From positions 9,385-58,702 of the forward strand of contig MU604033.1 of NCBI GenBank assembly GCA_025201845.1: 49,318 nt of DNA. The letters run 5' to 3'. Under the pieces are notes generated by a model. It searched no databases, was not told the DNA's origin, and saw nothing but the letters and a program-made list of their open reading frames with translations. The stretch comes from Martensiomyces pterosporus (taxonomy: Eukaryota > Kickxellomycota > Kickxellomycetes > Kickxellales > Kickxellaceae). The translations under genes and the position numbers were made by a program. The first letter of the stretch is position 1; each line of letters opens with the position of its first letter. Shown in pieces: positions 1 through 8,530 of the stretch.

Positions 1-2072
1 TGCTGCTGTTCCTCATTGGCCTTGCGGTCCTTCTTGTTCTTCTTGTTGAATCTCAAGAATGAAATCGGCGACGGCAGCTTGGCTTTTCTTGACGAGGTCG
101 AGGCAGACGGGGAAGCAGAGGACTCGTGCGCACTGTGCTGCTGCTGAGGGGAGTGGGCGCCATTCCGACTGCTGCTACCCATGGCTGTGGCCGACGGCAC
201 TTGCGGAAGAGGAGCCGTTTGTGAGTGGTGGATCTGGGGTGCCACGGAGCCCGCCATTGGCTGCTGGTGCTGCTGCGAGCCTATTTCGTTATTCCGAGCA
301 TCACTGCTCCTGGACCGCTGCATCATCATGGTATCCGCCGCGCCAGCCCCAGTTGATGCCGAGCCAGCGCCGCTGTTGTTATTAAGCGAGGCACCAGTGG
401 CTGTCTGCCGATCCTTTTCGCTCTCGCTTTGCTGCTGATGCTGGTCGTCCCTGCCCCACTGCCACCAGGAGCCCGACTTTTTATGCGTAACAGTCTTGCG
501 CTCGGTTGGCAGCGGCGCTTCTGCCTCATGTGCCTGATGTTGCTGCTGCTGCTGTGCCTGCTGCTGCTGCTGTGCCTGCTGCTGAGGAATGTGCGGGAGC
601 GGTCCCGACGGTGCCGGTTTCTGCAGATGCTTGCCAGCAGCAGGGCTTGCAGGAACGGGCGGCGGCTGGTAGCTGGGCATAAGGGGCGGGAGGCTTTGTT
701 GGTTCTGGTGCTGGTTCTGGTGCTGGTTCTGGTGCTGGTGCTGGTGCTGGTTGGCAGACGGAGCGGATGGCAGCGACATGCTGCTGCTACTGCGACCACC
801 ATTGTATCCGCCAAGCTCATCGAGCTTAAAGTCGTCAAAGCCAAAGTCCTCCACAGCAGCAGTGACCTGCCTGAGAATCTCCGCGGTCGACAGACGCTTG
901 TTCGCATTGGCATCCGTATTAATGCCAGGTGGCGGGCCATGTGCGCCACCACCAGCAGACGCTGGGGACGCATTCACGAGCGGTGGCTGTGCCGTCAGTG
1001 GCTGTTGGCCAGAAATGGAGTTGCTAGCAGAGCGAGACGACACTGGGTGCCGGTGGTGGTCAGGCGCCGGCTCCCCCCCAACACCACCGCCGAGCCCATC
1101 ATCTTCTTGCTCCCTCTGCGCCATGCCATGCTGTTCATGTGCGTGTCTCGCATGATCCAGCACCGCCGTGCCAGCAGGCTCGTGCTGCGCAGCAGAGCGG
1201 CCGCGGCCAGTGGCAGACAGGGGCGATGTCGGCGACAGCTCCTCGTCCAGCTCGCCATCTGCCACAGCCGGAGCCAGTGGGGACGACACGCTGGGTGCAG
1301 AGGCCTCGTGGTGTTTTCGCCTTCTCCTTCCAGACATCGTGCTCGCTGTCGAGTCTCTCCTCTTGTTTGCCAGCTTGCTCCTCTTGAGCGACGACTTTTG
1401 TATGGTCTGGACCAGGAAGGGCGCCTCATCCTTGTCTTCCTCCGTGACCCGCTCGATGAACGTCTTCCTCCTCACCAGCCCCGTTGTATTCCTTCTTCGC
1501 ACGCCCTGGCCATGCATCCTTTGGCCGCCAAAATCAAACCCAAACCCCATGCCTGCGCCATCAGGGCCGGGCGAGTCGGGCGAGCTGTCGTCGTCGGTGT
1601 TGTACGAGTAGCTCAGGATGGACTTGCGCCGATTCACGCTGTCCTCCATCTTGCTCAGCTGGCTGCCGTGCTTCTTCAGCCACTCTTGGAACTCTCCGGG
1701 CGCAATTTCGGGGTGCAGGCGAGCGGGCAGCCAGACATTGGACGCACCATTGAGGAAATCCGAGTCTACATTGAACTCCTCTGGAAACCTTGCGGCTATG
1801 GCGCCGCGTTTCAGCTCGCCGACAGCCTCGAGCTCCTCGTTGAGCCACGATTCGGGGGTTTCGGAGGATGCATTCGAATCGGGTCTCGGAGCAGCCGGAG
1901 CGCTATGCTTGGCACCCTCTGCCTCCGTGGGGCTGTCCAGGCTGGCGTCCTGAGCGCTGTGTGTGGCTGCTCGACCCATGTCGCTGGCCGAGCGACGACG
2001 AGACATTCGGCCTTGCTGAGAAGATTCTCCAGTTGCATCCTGCAGCCGCTGTTTCTGACCAGTGGCCAACAT
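1..2072 (-). CDS. Low-complexity protein, possibly Sbe2-related (3' end outside window)
   Basis: An uninterrupted reading frame starts at an ATG at 2070-2072, with an in-frame stop just upstream (2076-2078), and runs off the left edge, so about 690 codons of the N-terminal part are visible. Most is disordered: Arg/Ser-rich segments, a QH/QN run (about 715-765), Gln tracts (about 540-590) and a Lys-rich patch near the edge. A folded-looking island at roughly residues 75-155 contains SWLNEELEAVGELKRG, then VWLPARLHPEIAPGEFQEWL and an RRKSILS motif. I associate this WxPAxxHPEIxPxEFxxWL...RRKSxLS pattern with fungal proteins annotated Sbe2/Sbe22-like (Golgi, cell-wall trafficking), but from memory only. 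The C-terminal domain that would settle the family is outside the window. The long ORF on the opposite strand is a shadow of this low-complexity frame. Confident that it is coding, unsure of function. Confidence 0.6.
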   Translation of the reverse strand, partial: MLATGQKQRLQDATGESSQQGRMSRRRSASDMGRAATHSAQDASLDSPTEAEGAKHSAPAAPRPDSNASSETPESWLNEELEAVGELKRGAIAARFPEEFNVDSDFLNGASNVWLPARLHPEIAPGEFQEWLKKHGSQLSKMEDSVNRRKSILSYSYNTDDDSSPDSPGPDGAGMGFGFDFGGQRMHGQGVRRRNTTGLVRRKTFIERVTEEDKDEAPFLVQTIQKSSLKRSKLANKRRDSTASTMSGRRRRKHHEASAPSVSSPLAPAVADGELDEELSPTSPLSATGRGRSAAQHEPAGTAVLDHARHAHEQHGMAQREQEDDGLGGGVGGEPAPDHHRHPVSSRSASNSISGQQPLTAQPPLVNASPASAGGGAHGPPPGINTDANANKRLSTAEILRQVTAAVEDFGFDDFKLDELGGYNGGRSSSSMSLPSAPSANQHQHQHQNQHQNQHQNQQSLPPLMPSYQPPPVPASPAAGKHLQKPAPSGPLPHIPQQQAQQQQQAQQQQQHQAHEAEAPLPTERKTVTHKKSGSWWQWGRDDQHQQQSESEKDRQTATGASLNNNSGAGSASTGAGAADTMMMQRSRSSDARNNEIGSQQHQQPMAGSVAPQIHHSQTAPLPQVPSATAMGSSSRNGAHSPQQQHSAHESSASPSASTSSRKAKLPSPISFLRFNKKNKKDRKANEEQQ

Positions 2073-3559
2073 TTTTCAAAAGCAAGAGCAGACGCAAAAG
2101 CAAAAGAAAAAGACAAGGGCGGCACACCCGTTGGGGGAACTGCAGAAGGGAATGTGCAAATTGAATGAAGGACCACAGCAGAAAGGGAAACAGGAAAGAG
2201 GGGGTATACTAGTACAGCTTTGTTTTAGGTGTGGTTTGGAGTTGTAGCGGGCGGGAAATTGGGACTGCCTGTGAGCCAAATTGGGTGCAACGAAAGGGAA
2301 ACGAAAAGAAGGGGGGCTGTCACGGTATACTAGGGAGAAAGGGAGAAGAGCAAGGCTCAAAGGCAAGTTGGGAGTTGGGACAGAGAGAGAAGAAAAGACA
2401 AAGCACCCTTCTGCTGCTGTTTCAGAGCTTGCCAAAGCACGCTCGTGTTTACTCTGCACGCAGGCTCCTGGGGGCGGTGGGTGGGGGCCAAATGCAGCCA
2501 ATCGTCGATGGCGAGTGGTTTCCAGGCCCGGACTTCGCTCGGCTGGCAGGCTGCGTGCGCCAGAGCGAGCGAGCAGGCCCAAACTCTATTTGCCACTGCG
2601 AGCCTGCTGCTCGCTCCCAAGAAGCCAGGATAGCCCGCCCTCTCCCTCCGAGCGGCAGTATGAGGGGGCATGTGCGCAGGCAGGGGAGGCTGTGCGGGGG
2701 CAGCAGGCGCCGCTGCGGAGGCGGTCAAGACTAGATTCAGTAGCCACGACCCCGCAGAGACGAGGCGGGGTGGGATAGATTGGCTGGCACCACGGCCTGT
2801 GGAAGGCAGCGCACAAAACTTTTCTGGTGGGCACTGCCTGCGCTCCGCCTGCGCTCCGCCTGCGCTCCGCCTGCTGTCTTCCCCGGACCCACACGCTCAG
2901 GGAGCTCTGCCCAGAAAAGCGCCTTTTCCCATTCCCCCCCACCACCAAGAGCGCCCATCCCAGTCCTGGATCCGCATGCGCTTCCGCCCCGCCACACAAC
3001 CAGGCACTATGCGCCGCAGGGGAGCAGAAAGCGGGAGGTAAACAAACTCAACTGGGCACCAGTGCTGTTCATCATGGAAGCCACTGCACGTATGCGCTTT
3101 GCACTATACGCCCGCACATTTGCCCAAAGAAATCAGCAGGCCCTGAGCAGCACTAGCGGCGATTGTCGCTGCAGCACGGAACATGATGACGGAAAAGCAT
3201 ACATGATGCACGTCAAACCACGTATGCGCCGGGACCGCCTCTCACCGGCCGGCCGATGAGGATGACGTCTCCTCGCGGCCTGCTGCTCTGTGCAGCTACT
3301 GCCACCGCCGCTACTGCCTTCATACTGTGATGCTCCCCTCTCCCCAAGCAACGGGGAGCCCGCAGAGTCACGCGCGCCAAAGAGCAGTAGGGTGCTGCCC
3401 TTCTTCTCAACCTCCATCTGCGCTTCTGGGCGAGCTTAATGTGGTATCGAAAGTGCAAGAAGAAGAAGAGGAAAAACGAAATAGCACTGACTCTCCTACT
3501 ACCACATTGTCTCCACAATGGGCGCCTCCCAGCAGACCACTCTAGGGCGCACAATATGC
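2073..3559. other. Intergenic region, about 1.5 kb, no gene seen
   Basis: This lies between the start of the Sbe2-like gene and the stop of the PANK4-like gene, both on the minus strand, so it must hold the promoter of the former and the 3' end of the latter. Several overlapping ORFs of 60-170 codons exist, but none has a recognisable domain, and their composition follows purine-rich and GC-rich tracts. A short GC-rich tandem repeat lies at 2836-2873. Confidence 0.6.
2836..2873. repeat. 11-bp GC-rich tandem repeat, about 3.5 copies
   Basis: The unit GCCTGCGCTCC occurs three times in succession, followed by GCCTG. The repeat is perfect and lies in the intergenic region. No function is evident. 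Confidence 0.85.
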
Positions 3560-5974
3560 TCACCTGGCGGCTTTGGGGGCGTACAGGCACAGGGCGTCGT
3601 AGATCTCGGCGTTCGCAGCATCCGCGGCCATCTGGTTCTTGAACACGGCCAGCTTCAGCGAGTCGCACGTAAACCTCGCGCGGTAGTTCGAGTGAATCGC
3701 CCTGCCCATTCCCACGATAACCATCAGGTCTGCGCCCTGGCAGTGTCTAACCAGCCGCTCGTCCAGCTTCCTCAGATCCAAGCACGGCCCACCGCTTCCC
3801 GTCCCGCAGACCTCCAGCCTCCTTTCGCTGACGGCCATCGATATGATCGAGTCCAGCTTGGCTGCGCGCCTGACGATGTCGGCCAGCTCGCGCTCGGTCA
3901 CATCGTTCAAGGCCGGCCTCGAGTTGGCAGCCAATACGACGTGCGTGTTGGTGGCCACAAGGTATCTTGCAAGCGGGAGAACGCCCAGACACACGTCGGC
4001 GCCGCTGTTGTCCACAAAGATAACCGCCCTCTGGTACCCCTGCCGCTCGCCGTTTAGCAGCGGGCCGATAAACTCGTCTGCGTTGTTGAAGCGGCTAGGG
4101 CGGTTGACCTTGTCTCTCGCCTGGTCAAAGTTCAGGTTGCCGTCGGCCAGCATGTCTCTCAGCGACGTCGAGCCCCAGTCGAACATGTTGCCAGCCAGCA
4201 CGTTGTGCAGCAGGGTGCGCAGCCTCTCGTGCTCGTCGCTGATGGCATCGGTCTGCGCAATGGCGTTTGGCAGCGCTTCGAGTGCATCGTCAGTCTCTCG
4301 CCTCTTGACCGACGCAAAAATGTCCTCCAGCCCCACCTCGTGCAGGCACTGCTCGCGCAGCCCCAGCAGCGTGCGCACAGACATCGGCCCGTATGCGTGC
4401 GGGCGCTCGCGCAGCCTCCTCAAGTGCTTCAGGTACAGCGCCACGAAGCTCTCCATCTTGACTCTGGTATCCCGGCCACACGACAGCGTGCCGTTCTCCG
4501 CCAAATCCAGCAGCCCGTGGGTGTTCTTCTCCATGGCGGAGATCCAGTACTCCTGCTGCTTCAGATCCTTTGACAGATCCACGGTGTCTGGCTGGTATGG
4601 TGTCTGCTGCGTGTTGATCAGCTGGGGCAGCGACAGGAGCTGGGACGACTGGCGGTCAAGCATGCCCAGCGAGCTAACCGCCTCGTCGGCAATGGTCTCT
4701 GTGATCGAAAAGTTCTCGGTAAACGAGTACGCCTTGTGTCTGCGCACGCGTCTCCCTCCTGCATCCTTGTCGCTTGCCAAACCAGCGCCGCTAGACGGCG
4801 ACACGCATGGGGAGGCACCAGGATCCGACGCCATGACAAAGGCACCAGTGGCGCCCAAAAAGCCCTCGTGGCGGAGGAACAGCGCACGCATCTCGCCCTT
4901 CGACCAGAAGTTGATGGCATACGACAGCGTGTGCATGGTCAGCGGGTGGCCGCGAATGAAGTACCCGCCAAAGTAGATTCTCTTGATCCCGTGCAGCTGC
5001 GCATTCAGATATGCGATCTGACCAATGTTGTTGCTGACCATATACAGCAGCGACCGGGCAATGTCTGCGTCGTCAAACTGCTTGTCGAGGGACTTGCGGT
5101 ACACGCCCGCCATCGTGGCCGCAATATTCGTCGCCTTCAGGCCGATCTTGTCGTAATTGGTGCCGTAGATATCGCCGACCATCATGTCGACCTTTGTGTT
5201 GTCGCCCGTTTTCGTCATGTCGAGCATCTCGTCGAACGACCTGACGCCCGTCAGCAGGTTCAAGAGCCCCCACAAGGTGCCGCCTCCAAGCGATGTCCCG
5301 CTGATCCGCTCGTGCTGGCCCTCGCCCGTGACCTTGATGATGCTCACGCCCGACCCGATGTTAACCAGCATATAGGGAAACATCTCGTCTGTGGTGGGGT
5401 TCTCGAACTGCATCGGCGCGTTCTCCGAGTATGTAAACACCTCGTCCGTGACCTCGCGAATGAGGAAGTTCAGCCCGGTGGTCAGACTCTCCATCTCGTC
5501 CTCGACCTCGATCTTCACTCCCAGCTCCCTGCCCAGCAGCTCGCGGAACCTGTGCGCGCCGCCGCCCGTCGCCCTAATAACCGGCCCCCTCGCTTCCTCG
5601 TTTGCGCCATTCGGTCTCTCCCACTCAGCCTCGCTTGTCTCGGCGCTGCTGCTTTCCTGCACTTGGACCAGCGGTGGCTCGGTGTCCTGCTCTGAATCCT
5701 CGCTTTTCTCGACGGTCTGCGTGGTGAGGAGGGTGCGTATGAACGCCACGCACTTTTCGACGTTGTCTGTCTCGAATGCGGTGAAGTGAAGCCGCCCGCC
5801 TTGGTCGTGCCCGCCGGATGTCGTCAAGTACACGACCTTGGCCAGGGACCCGCCAATGTCCACGGCTACCTTCTGGACACGCCCGGTCTGGTTCGGCAAG
5901 AGGATATCGCTGGCGTCGCCGCGCTGCAGGCCGTCGATGACGGCGCCCGACGAATTGATGTTGCCAAACATCAT
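3560..5974 (-). CDS. PANK4-like pantothenate kinase / DUF89 phosphatase fusion
   Basis: A single-exon 804-residue protein starting MMFGNINSSG. The N-terminal half is a type II pantothenate kinase: VAVDIGGSLAKVVYL (about 36-50), a TGGGAHRF loop, VEDEMESLTTGLNFL, MLVNIGSGVSIIKV, and RISGTSLGGGTLWGLLNLLTG followed by the conserved SKGEMRALFLRHEGFLGA segment. The C-terminal part is a DUF89 damage-control phosphatase with FVDNSGADVCLGVLPLARYL, a LAANSRPALNDVT block and GMGRAIHSNYRARFTCDSLK. This is the architecture of animal PANK4 and plant PANK2. Vertebrate PANK4 lost the catalytic Glu and Arg. Here the Glu of the DEM motif and the Arg of ERISGTSLGGG appear retained, so both CoA-pathway activities (pantothenate phosphorylation, and hydrolysis of phosphopantetheine or its damaged forms) are plausible. 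The length is close to human PANK4. It is cytosolic by default, as no targeting signal is seen. Confidence 0.93.
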   Translation of the reverse strand: MMFGNINSSGAVIDGLQRGDASDILLPNQTGRVQKVAVDIGGSLAKVVYLTTSGGHDQGGRLHFTAFETDNVEKCVAFIRTLLTTQTVEKSEDSEQDTEPPLVQVQESSSAETSEAEWERPNGANEEARGPVIRATGGGAHRFRELLGRELGVKIEVEDEMESLTTGLNFLIREVTDEVFTYSENAPMQFENPTTDEMFPYMLVNIGSGVSIIKVTGEGQHERISGTSLGGGTLWGLLNLLTGVRSFDEMLDMTKTGDNTKVDMMVGDIYGTNYDKIGLKATNIAATMAGVYRKSLDKQFDDADIARSLLYMVSNNIGQIAYLNAQLHGIKRIYFGGYFIRGHPLTMHTLSYAINFWSKGEMRALFLRHEGFLGATGAFVMASDPGASPCVSPSSGAGLASDKDAGGRRVRRHKAYSFTENFSITETIADEAVSSLGMLDRQSSQLLSLPQLINTQQTPYQPDTVDLSKDLKQQEYWISAMEKNTHGLLDLAENGTLSCGRDTRVKMESFVALYLKHLRRLRERPHAYGPMSVRTLLGLREQCLHEVGLEDIFASVKRRETDDALEALPNAIAQTDAISDEHERLRTLLHNVLAGNMFDWGSTSLRDMLADGNLNFDQARDKVNRPSRFNNADEFIGPLLNGERQGYQRAVIFVDNSGADVCLGVLPLARYLVATNTHVVLAANSRPALNDVTERELADIVRRAAKLDSIISMAVSERRLEVCGTGSGGPCLDLRKLDERLVRHCQGADLMVIVGMGRAIHSNYRARFTCDSLKLAVFKNQMAADAANAEIYDALCLYAPKAAR

Positions 5975-6201
5975 TCTTTTGTTGTTATTGCTGCCAAGCG
6001 CGTGCGTGGGGATCGGGGGATGCGTAGAGAGGGAGTGGATGGATATTACAAGTGATGGCTGCTAGCAAAAATAATGGAGTAGAGAGGAAAAGCGAGCCTT
6101 GCTGCTGCACACTAAATCAAAGGGGACGAAAAATAAATATTGGGGGGGGGGGAGTGTGAGTATGTGTGGAGAAGAGAGGAGGAGAGAACGCCGACGTGGA
6201 G

Positions 6202-6211
6202 CCTTATAAGG
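6202..6211. promoter_or_regulatory. CArG-box-like palindrome CCTTATAAGG
   Basis: CCTTATAAGG fits CC(A/T)6GG, the binding consensus of MADS-box (SRF/Mcm1-type) factors, and lies 228 bp upstream of the PANK4-like start. It is a single site found by eye; occupancy is inference. Its core also resembles a TATA element. Confidence 0.35.
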
Positions 6212-6576
6212 AAGCTCGGCACACTGCGCTTGTCCGTCTGACACGCAGCCCTTATCGCACCGCCATCGCAGTCGCTTCAGGAGAGGCGGCCGGAGGAGAT
6301 TGCGCTGCTGGCGTGGAGGTTTCTGGCAGTTGGATGCTCCGGGCGGGTGGCTTGTGACTCGTGTGTTTATCTGCTCTGCGTCTTATCAACCACGCAGCGG
6401 GCGCTTGTCAACAGGGAGGGGAGCGGGGCGGATCGCCCAGCAATTGCATTGCTGCCCCTGTGGACTGTGTGCTGCTTTCTGGATCCTCTGCTCGTTCCGC
6501 GGCCCCGCCAAGCGAAACTGGCGCTCGGAGGCATAGCATGGCCCGTGCTGTGCCTGCAGCTGCCGGGACCTGGGCG

Positions 6577-6732
6577 TTGAATGCCAGGCTGGAAGCCCAG
6601 CCAGAGAAGGCCCTGCGCATTTACGCCTGCAGAAAGCCGCCGTGCTTGCTCCCATTGAATGCCAGGCTGGAAGCCCAGCCAGAGAAGGCCCTGCGCATTT
6701 ACGCCTGCAGAAAGCCGCCGTGCTTGCTCCCA
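6577..6732. repeat. Perfect 78-bp tandem duplication (2 copies)
   Basis: Copy 1 is 6577-6654 and copy 2 is 6655-6732; the two are identical at every base. The period of 78 is a multiple of three, so the reading frame is kept, which is why a 163-codon ORF spans it. There is no other sign of coding. Confidence 0.97.
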
Positions 6733-6959
6733 GGCCATCTGGCTGGCATGCGTGCATCCAACATGTCACGTGCACAGCGTCCATGCCCCACCAACCACAG
6801 CACCGAAGAGCCGCTGCTTGGCGCGAGCCTTGAAAGGGAAGGCGTGAGGTAAGCGAGGGCGCTGGGGCCCTGCCCTCTTTTGTTCAGTACTCCCCACACT
6901 TGGATTTTTCTCTCTAGCAGCTACTGCTTTCCTTCACGTCAGATTCGAACCAAACGGAA

Positions 6960-8381
6960 ATGGGCGTCGTTCTAGGCTGCATGTCCAGCCAATTCTTCTC
7001 GTGTCTGGCCTCCCTCGGGTGCTCCTGCTGCTGCGCCGCCTGCAAGAGCATCAAGCTCACAGGGTCCATAGGCACGCGGCTCTCCTACGCGGGCATGTTC
7101 CTCCTCAATTCCTCCATCGCCTACGCAATGACCACCAGCTGGGGGATTGACCTGGTCAAACGCATATCATGGGGCTTCATATCGCTCAAATGCCCCGAGG
7201 GCGTGTGCTACGGGACGCTGGCCGTGCACCGAATGTGCTTCTCGCTCAGCCTGTGGCACCTCATTCTTGGCGCCCTCACCATGGGCGTCGTCGACAGCAG
7301 AAACCCGCGCGCAAAGGTGCAGAACAGCCTGTGGGGTATCAAGTTTGTCGGGTGGGTGGTGCTGGCTGTGCTGTCGTTCCTTATTCCCAGCGGGTTCTTC
7401 GAGTTCTACAGCAAGTACATTGCCATGTTCGGAGCAGCGATTTTCTTGCTGATTCAGCTGGTGCTGCTTGTGGACTTTGCATACAATCTTGCAGAGGCCT
7501 GCATTGACAGGTGGGAGGACACCGGACGCCCGCTGTGGAGGAACCTTCTGGTGAGCGGCACCGTTGTTATGTACCTGGCGTTTGCGGCGATGACTGTGGT
7601 GGACTACGTGTTCTTTGCAGCGGAGGGATGCGGCCGCAACCAGTTCTTCATCACGGCCAACATGCTCCTCTGCATCGTCGTGTCAGTCATTGCCATCCAC
7701 CCTCTTGTGCAGGAAGCCAATCTGAAGTCGGGCCTGGCACAGGCAGGCATGGTCACCGCGTATGCCACGTACCTGGTCACCAGCGCACTAGCTGGATCCC
7801 CACCCGGCGATGCGGAGAAAGGGGAGCCCGTGTGCAACCCGCTGGCGAAGATGGCGGGTGCCAGAGCCACAATGGCGGTCGTGGGCGCGTTCTTCACCAT
7901 TGGCGCCATCTGCTACAGCACCACTAATGCGGCGACAAAGAGCAGCACCCTGATACGCAGCAGCAATAACAGCGACTACGAGCCCCTGTCGACTGAGGAA
8001 TCGGCTGTGCCACTTACGCAGCCGTCGAATGCCCAGCTGAGGCAGAACGCGCTGCGTGATGCTGTGGCTAGTGGTGCGTTGCCAGCGTCAGCGCTGGATT
8101 CAGCTGCGGAGGAAGAGGGGGAAGAGGACGGTGAGGATGACGAGAGGTTTGGCGTGCAGTATAGCTACACGTTCTTCCACTTCGTCTTCTGCTTGGCGTC
8201 AATGTATGCTGCCATGCTGCTGACCAACTGGAACAGCATCGACTCGAACGACAGCGTCATTATTATTGGAAGAAGCAAGTCGGCTGTCTGGGTCAAGGTT
8301 GTCACCAGCTGGCTGTGCATTCTCCTGTACTCGTGGACGCTGGTCGGCCCAGTGGTGCTCCCTGACCGCGAGTGGTCTTGA
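6960..8381 (+). CDS. TMS1: Serine incorporator family membrane protein (Tms1)
   Basis: A single exon of 473 residues, the normal length for SERINC/Tms1. The start (MGVVLGCMSSQFFSCLASLG) has the Cys-rich first segment CSCCCAACKSIK, followed by about ten hydrophobic segments, including GTRLSYAGMFLLNSSIAYAM, RMCFSLSLWHLILGALTMGV, NSLWGIKFVGWVVLAVLSFL and the C-terminal pair FFHFVFCLASMYAAMLLTNW and VWVKVVTSWLCILLYSWTLV. The cytosolic loop before the last pair is acidic (EEEGEEDGEDDE). Family members sit in endomembranes or the plasma membrane and act as lipid scramblases or serine-lipid synthesis factors; the fungal role is poorly defined. It is convergent with the downstream HOOK-CTL gene, with 149 bp between stops. 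Confidence 0.95.
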   Translation: MGVVLGCMSSQFFSCLASLGCSCCCAACKSIKLTGSIGTRLSYAGMFLLNSSIAYAMTTSWGIDLVKRISWGFISLKCPEGVCYGTLAVHRMCFSLSLWHLILGALTMGVVDSRNPRAKVQNSLWGIKFVGWVVLAVLSFLIPSGFFEFYSKYIAMFGAAIFLLIQLVLLVDFAYNLAEACIDRWEDTGRPLWRNLLVSGTVVMYLAFAAMTVVDYVFFAAEGCGRNQFFITANMLLCIVVSVIAIHPLVQEANLKSGLAQAGMVTAYATYLVTSALAGSPPGDAEKGEPVCNPLAKMAGARATMAVVGAFFTIGAICYSTTNAATKSSTLIRSSNNSDYEPLSTEESAVPLTQPSNAQLRQNALRDAVASGALPASALDSAAEEEGEEDGEDDERFGVQYSYTFFHFVFCLASMYAAMLLTNWNSIDSNDSVIIIGRSKSAVWVKVVTSWLCILLYSWTLVGPVVLPDREWS

Positions 8382-8530
8382 ACAGCAGCGCTCTGTCCTT
8401 TCCTTCATCCTGTAATTTTCTCCCTTCCTTGCTAATGTTAACCAGGCACGCGCCTCACACTGGATCCAACATGCAAAAGCGACGCTTATATTTGCTAATC
8501 TTACACGAGCAATAACTCAAACAGTATAAT

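Larger units (their letters stand above)
5975..6959. other. Divergent intergenic region between PANK4-like and TMS1
   Basis: About 1 kb separates the divergent starts of the PANK4-like gene (-) and TMS1 (+), so it should contain both promoters. It holds a G(10) run near 6143, a CArG-like box (6202-6211), an exact 78-bp tandem duplication (6577-6732) and an E-box-like CACGTG near 6768. ORFs of 60-163 codons here are fragments created by the duplicated GC-rich sequence. Confidence 0.6.

Noticed and set aside
429..2168. 579-codon plus-strand ORF
   Set aside because: It is the antisense shadow of the Sbe2-like gene: Leu/Val repeats mirror the Gln/His tract of the minus strand.
6361..6852. ORF with two identical 26-residue repeats
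   Set aside because: The repeat comes from the 78-bp DNA duplication, and both strands and several frames are open through it, so it does not indicate coding.
6940..6956. GGTTCGAATC-like B-box on the minus strand, possible tRNA
   Set aside because: The flanking bases do not form a T-stem, and no A-box or acceptor stem fits before the TMS1 start.
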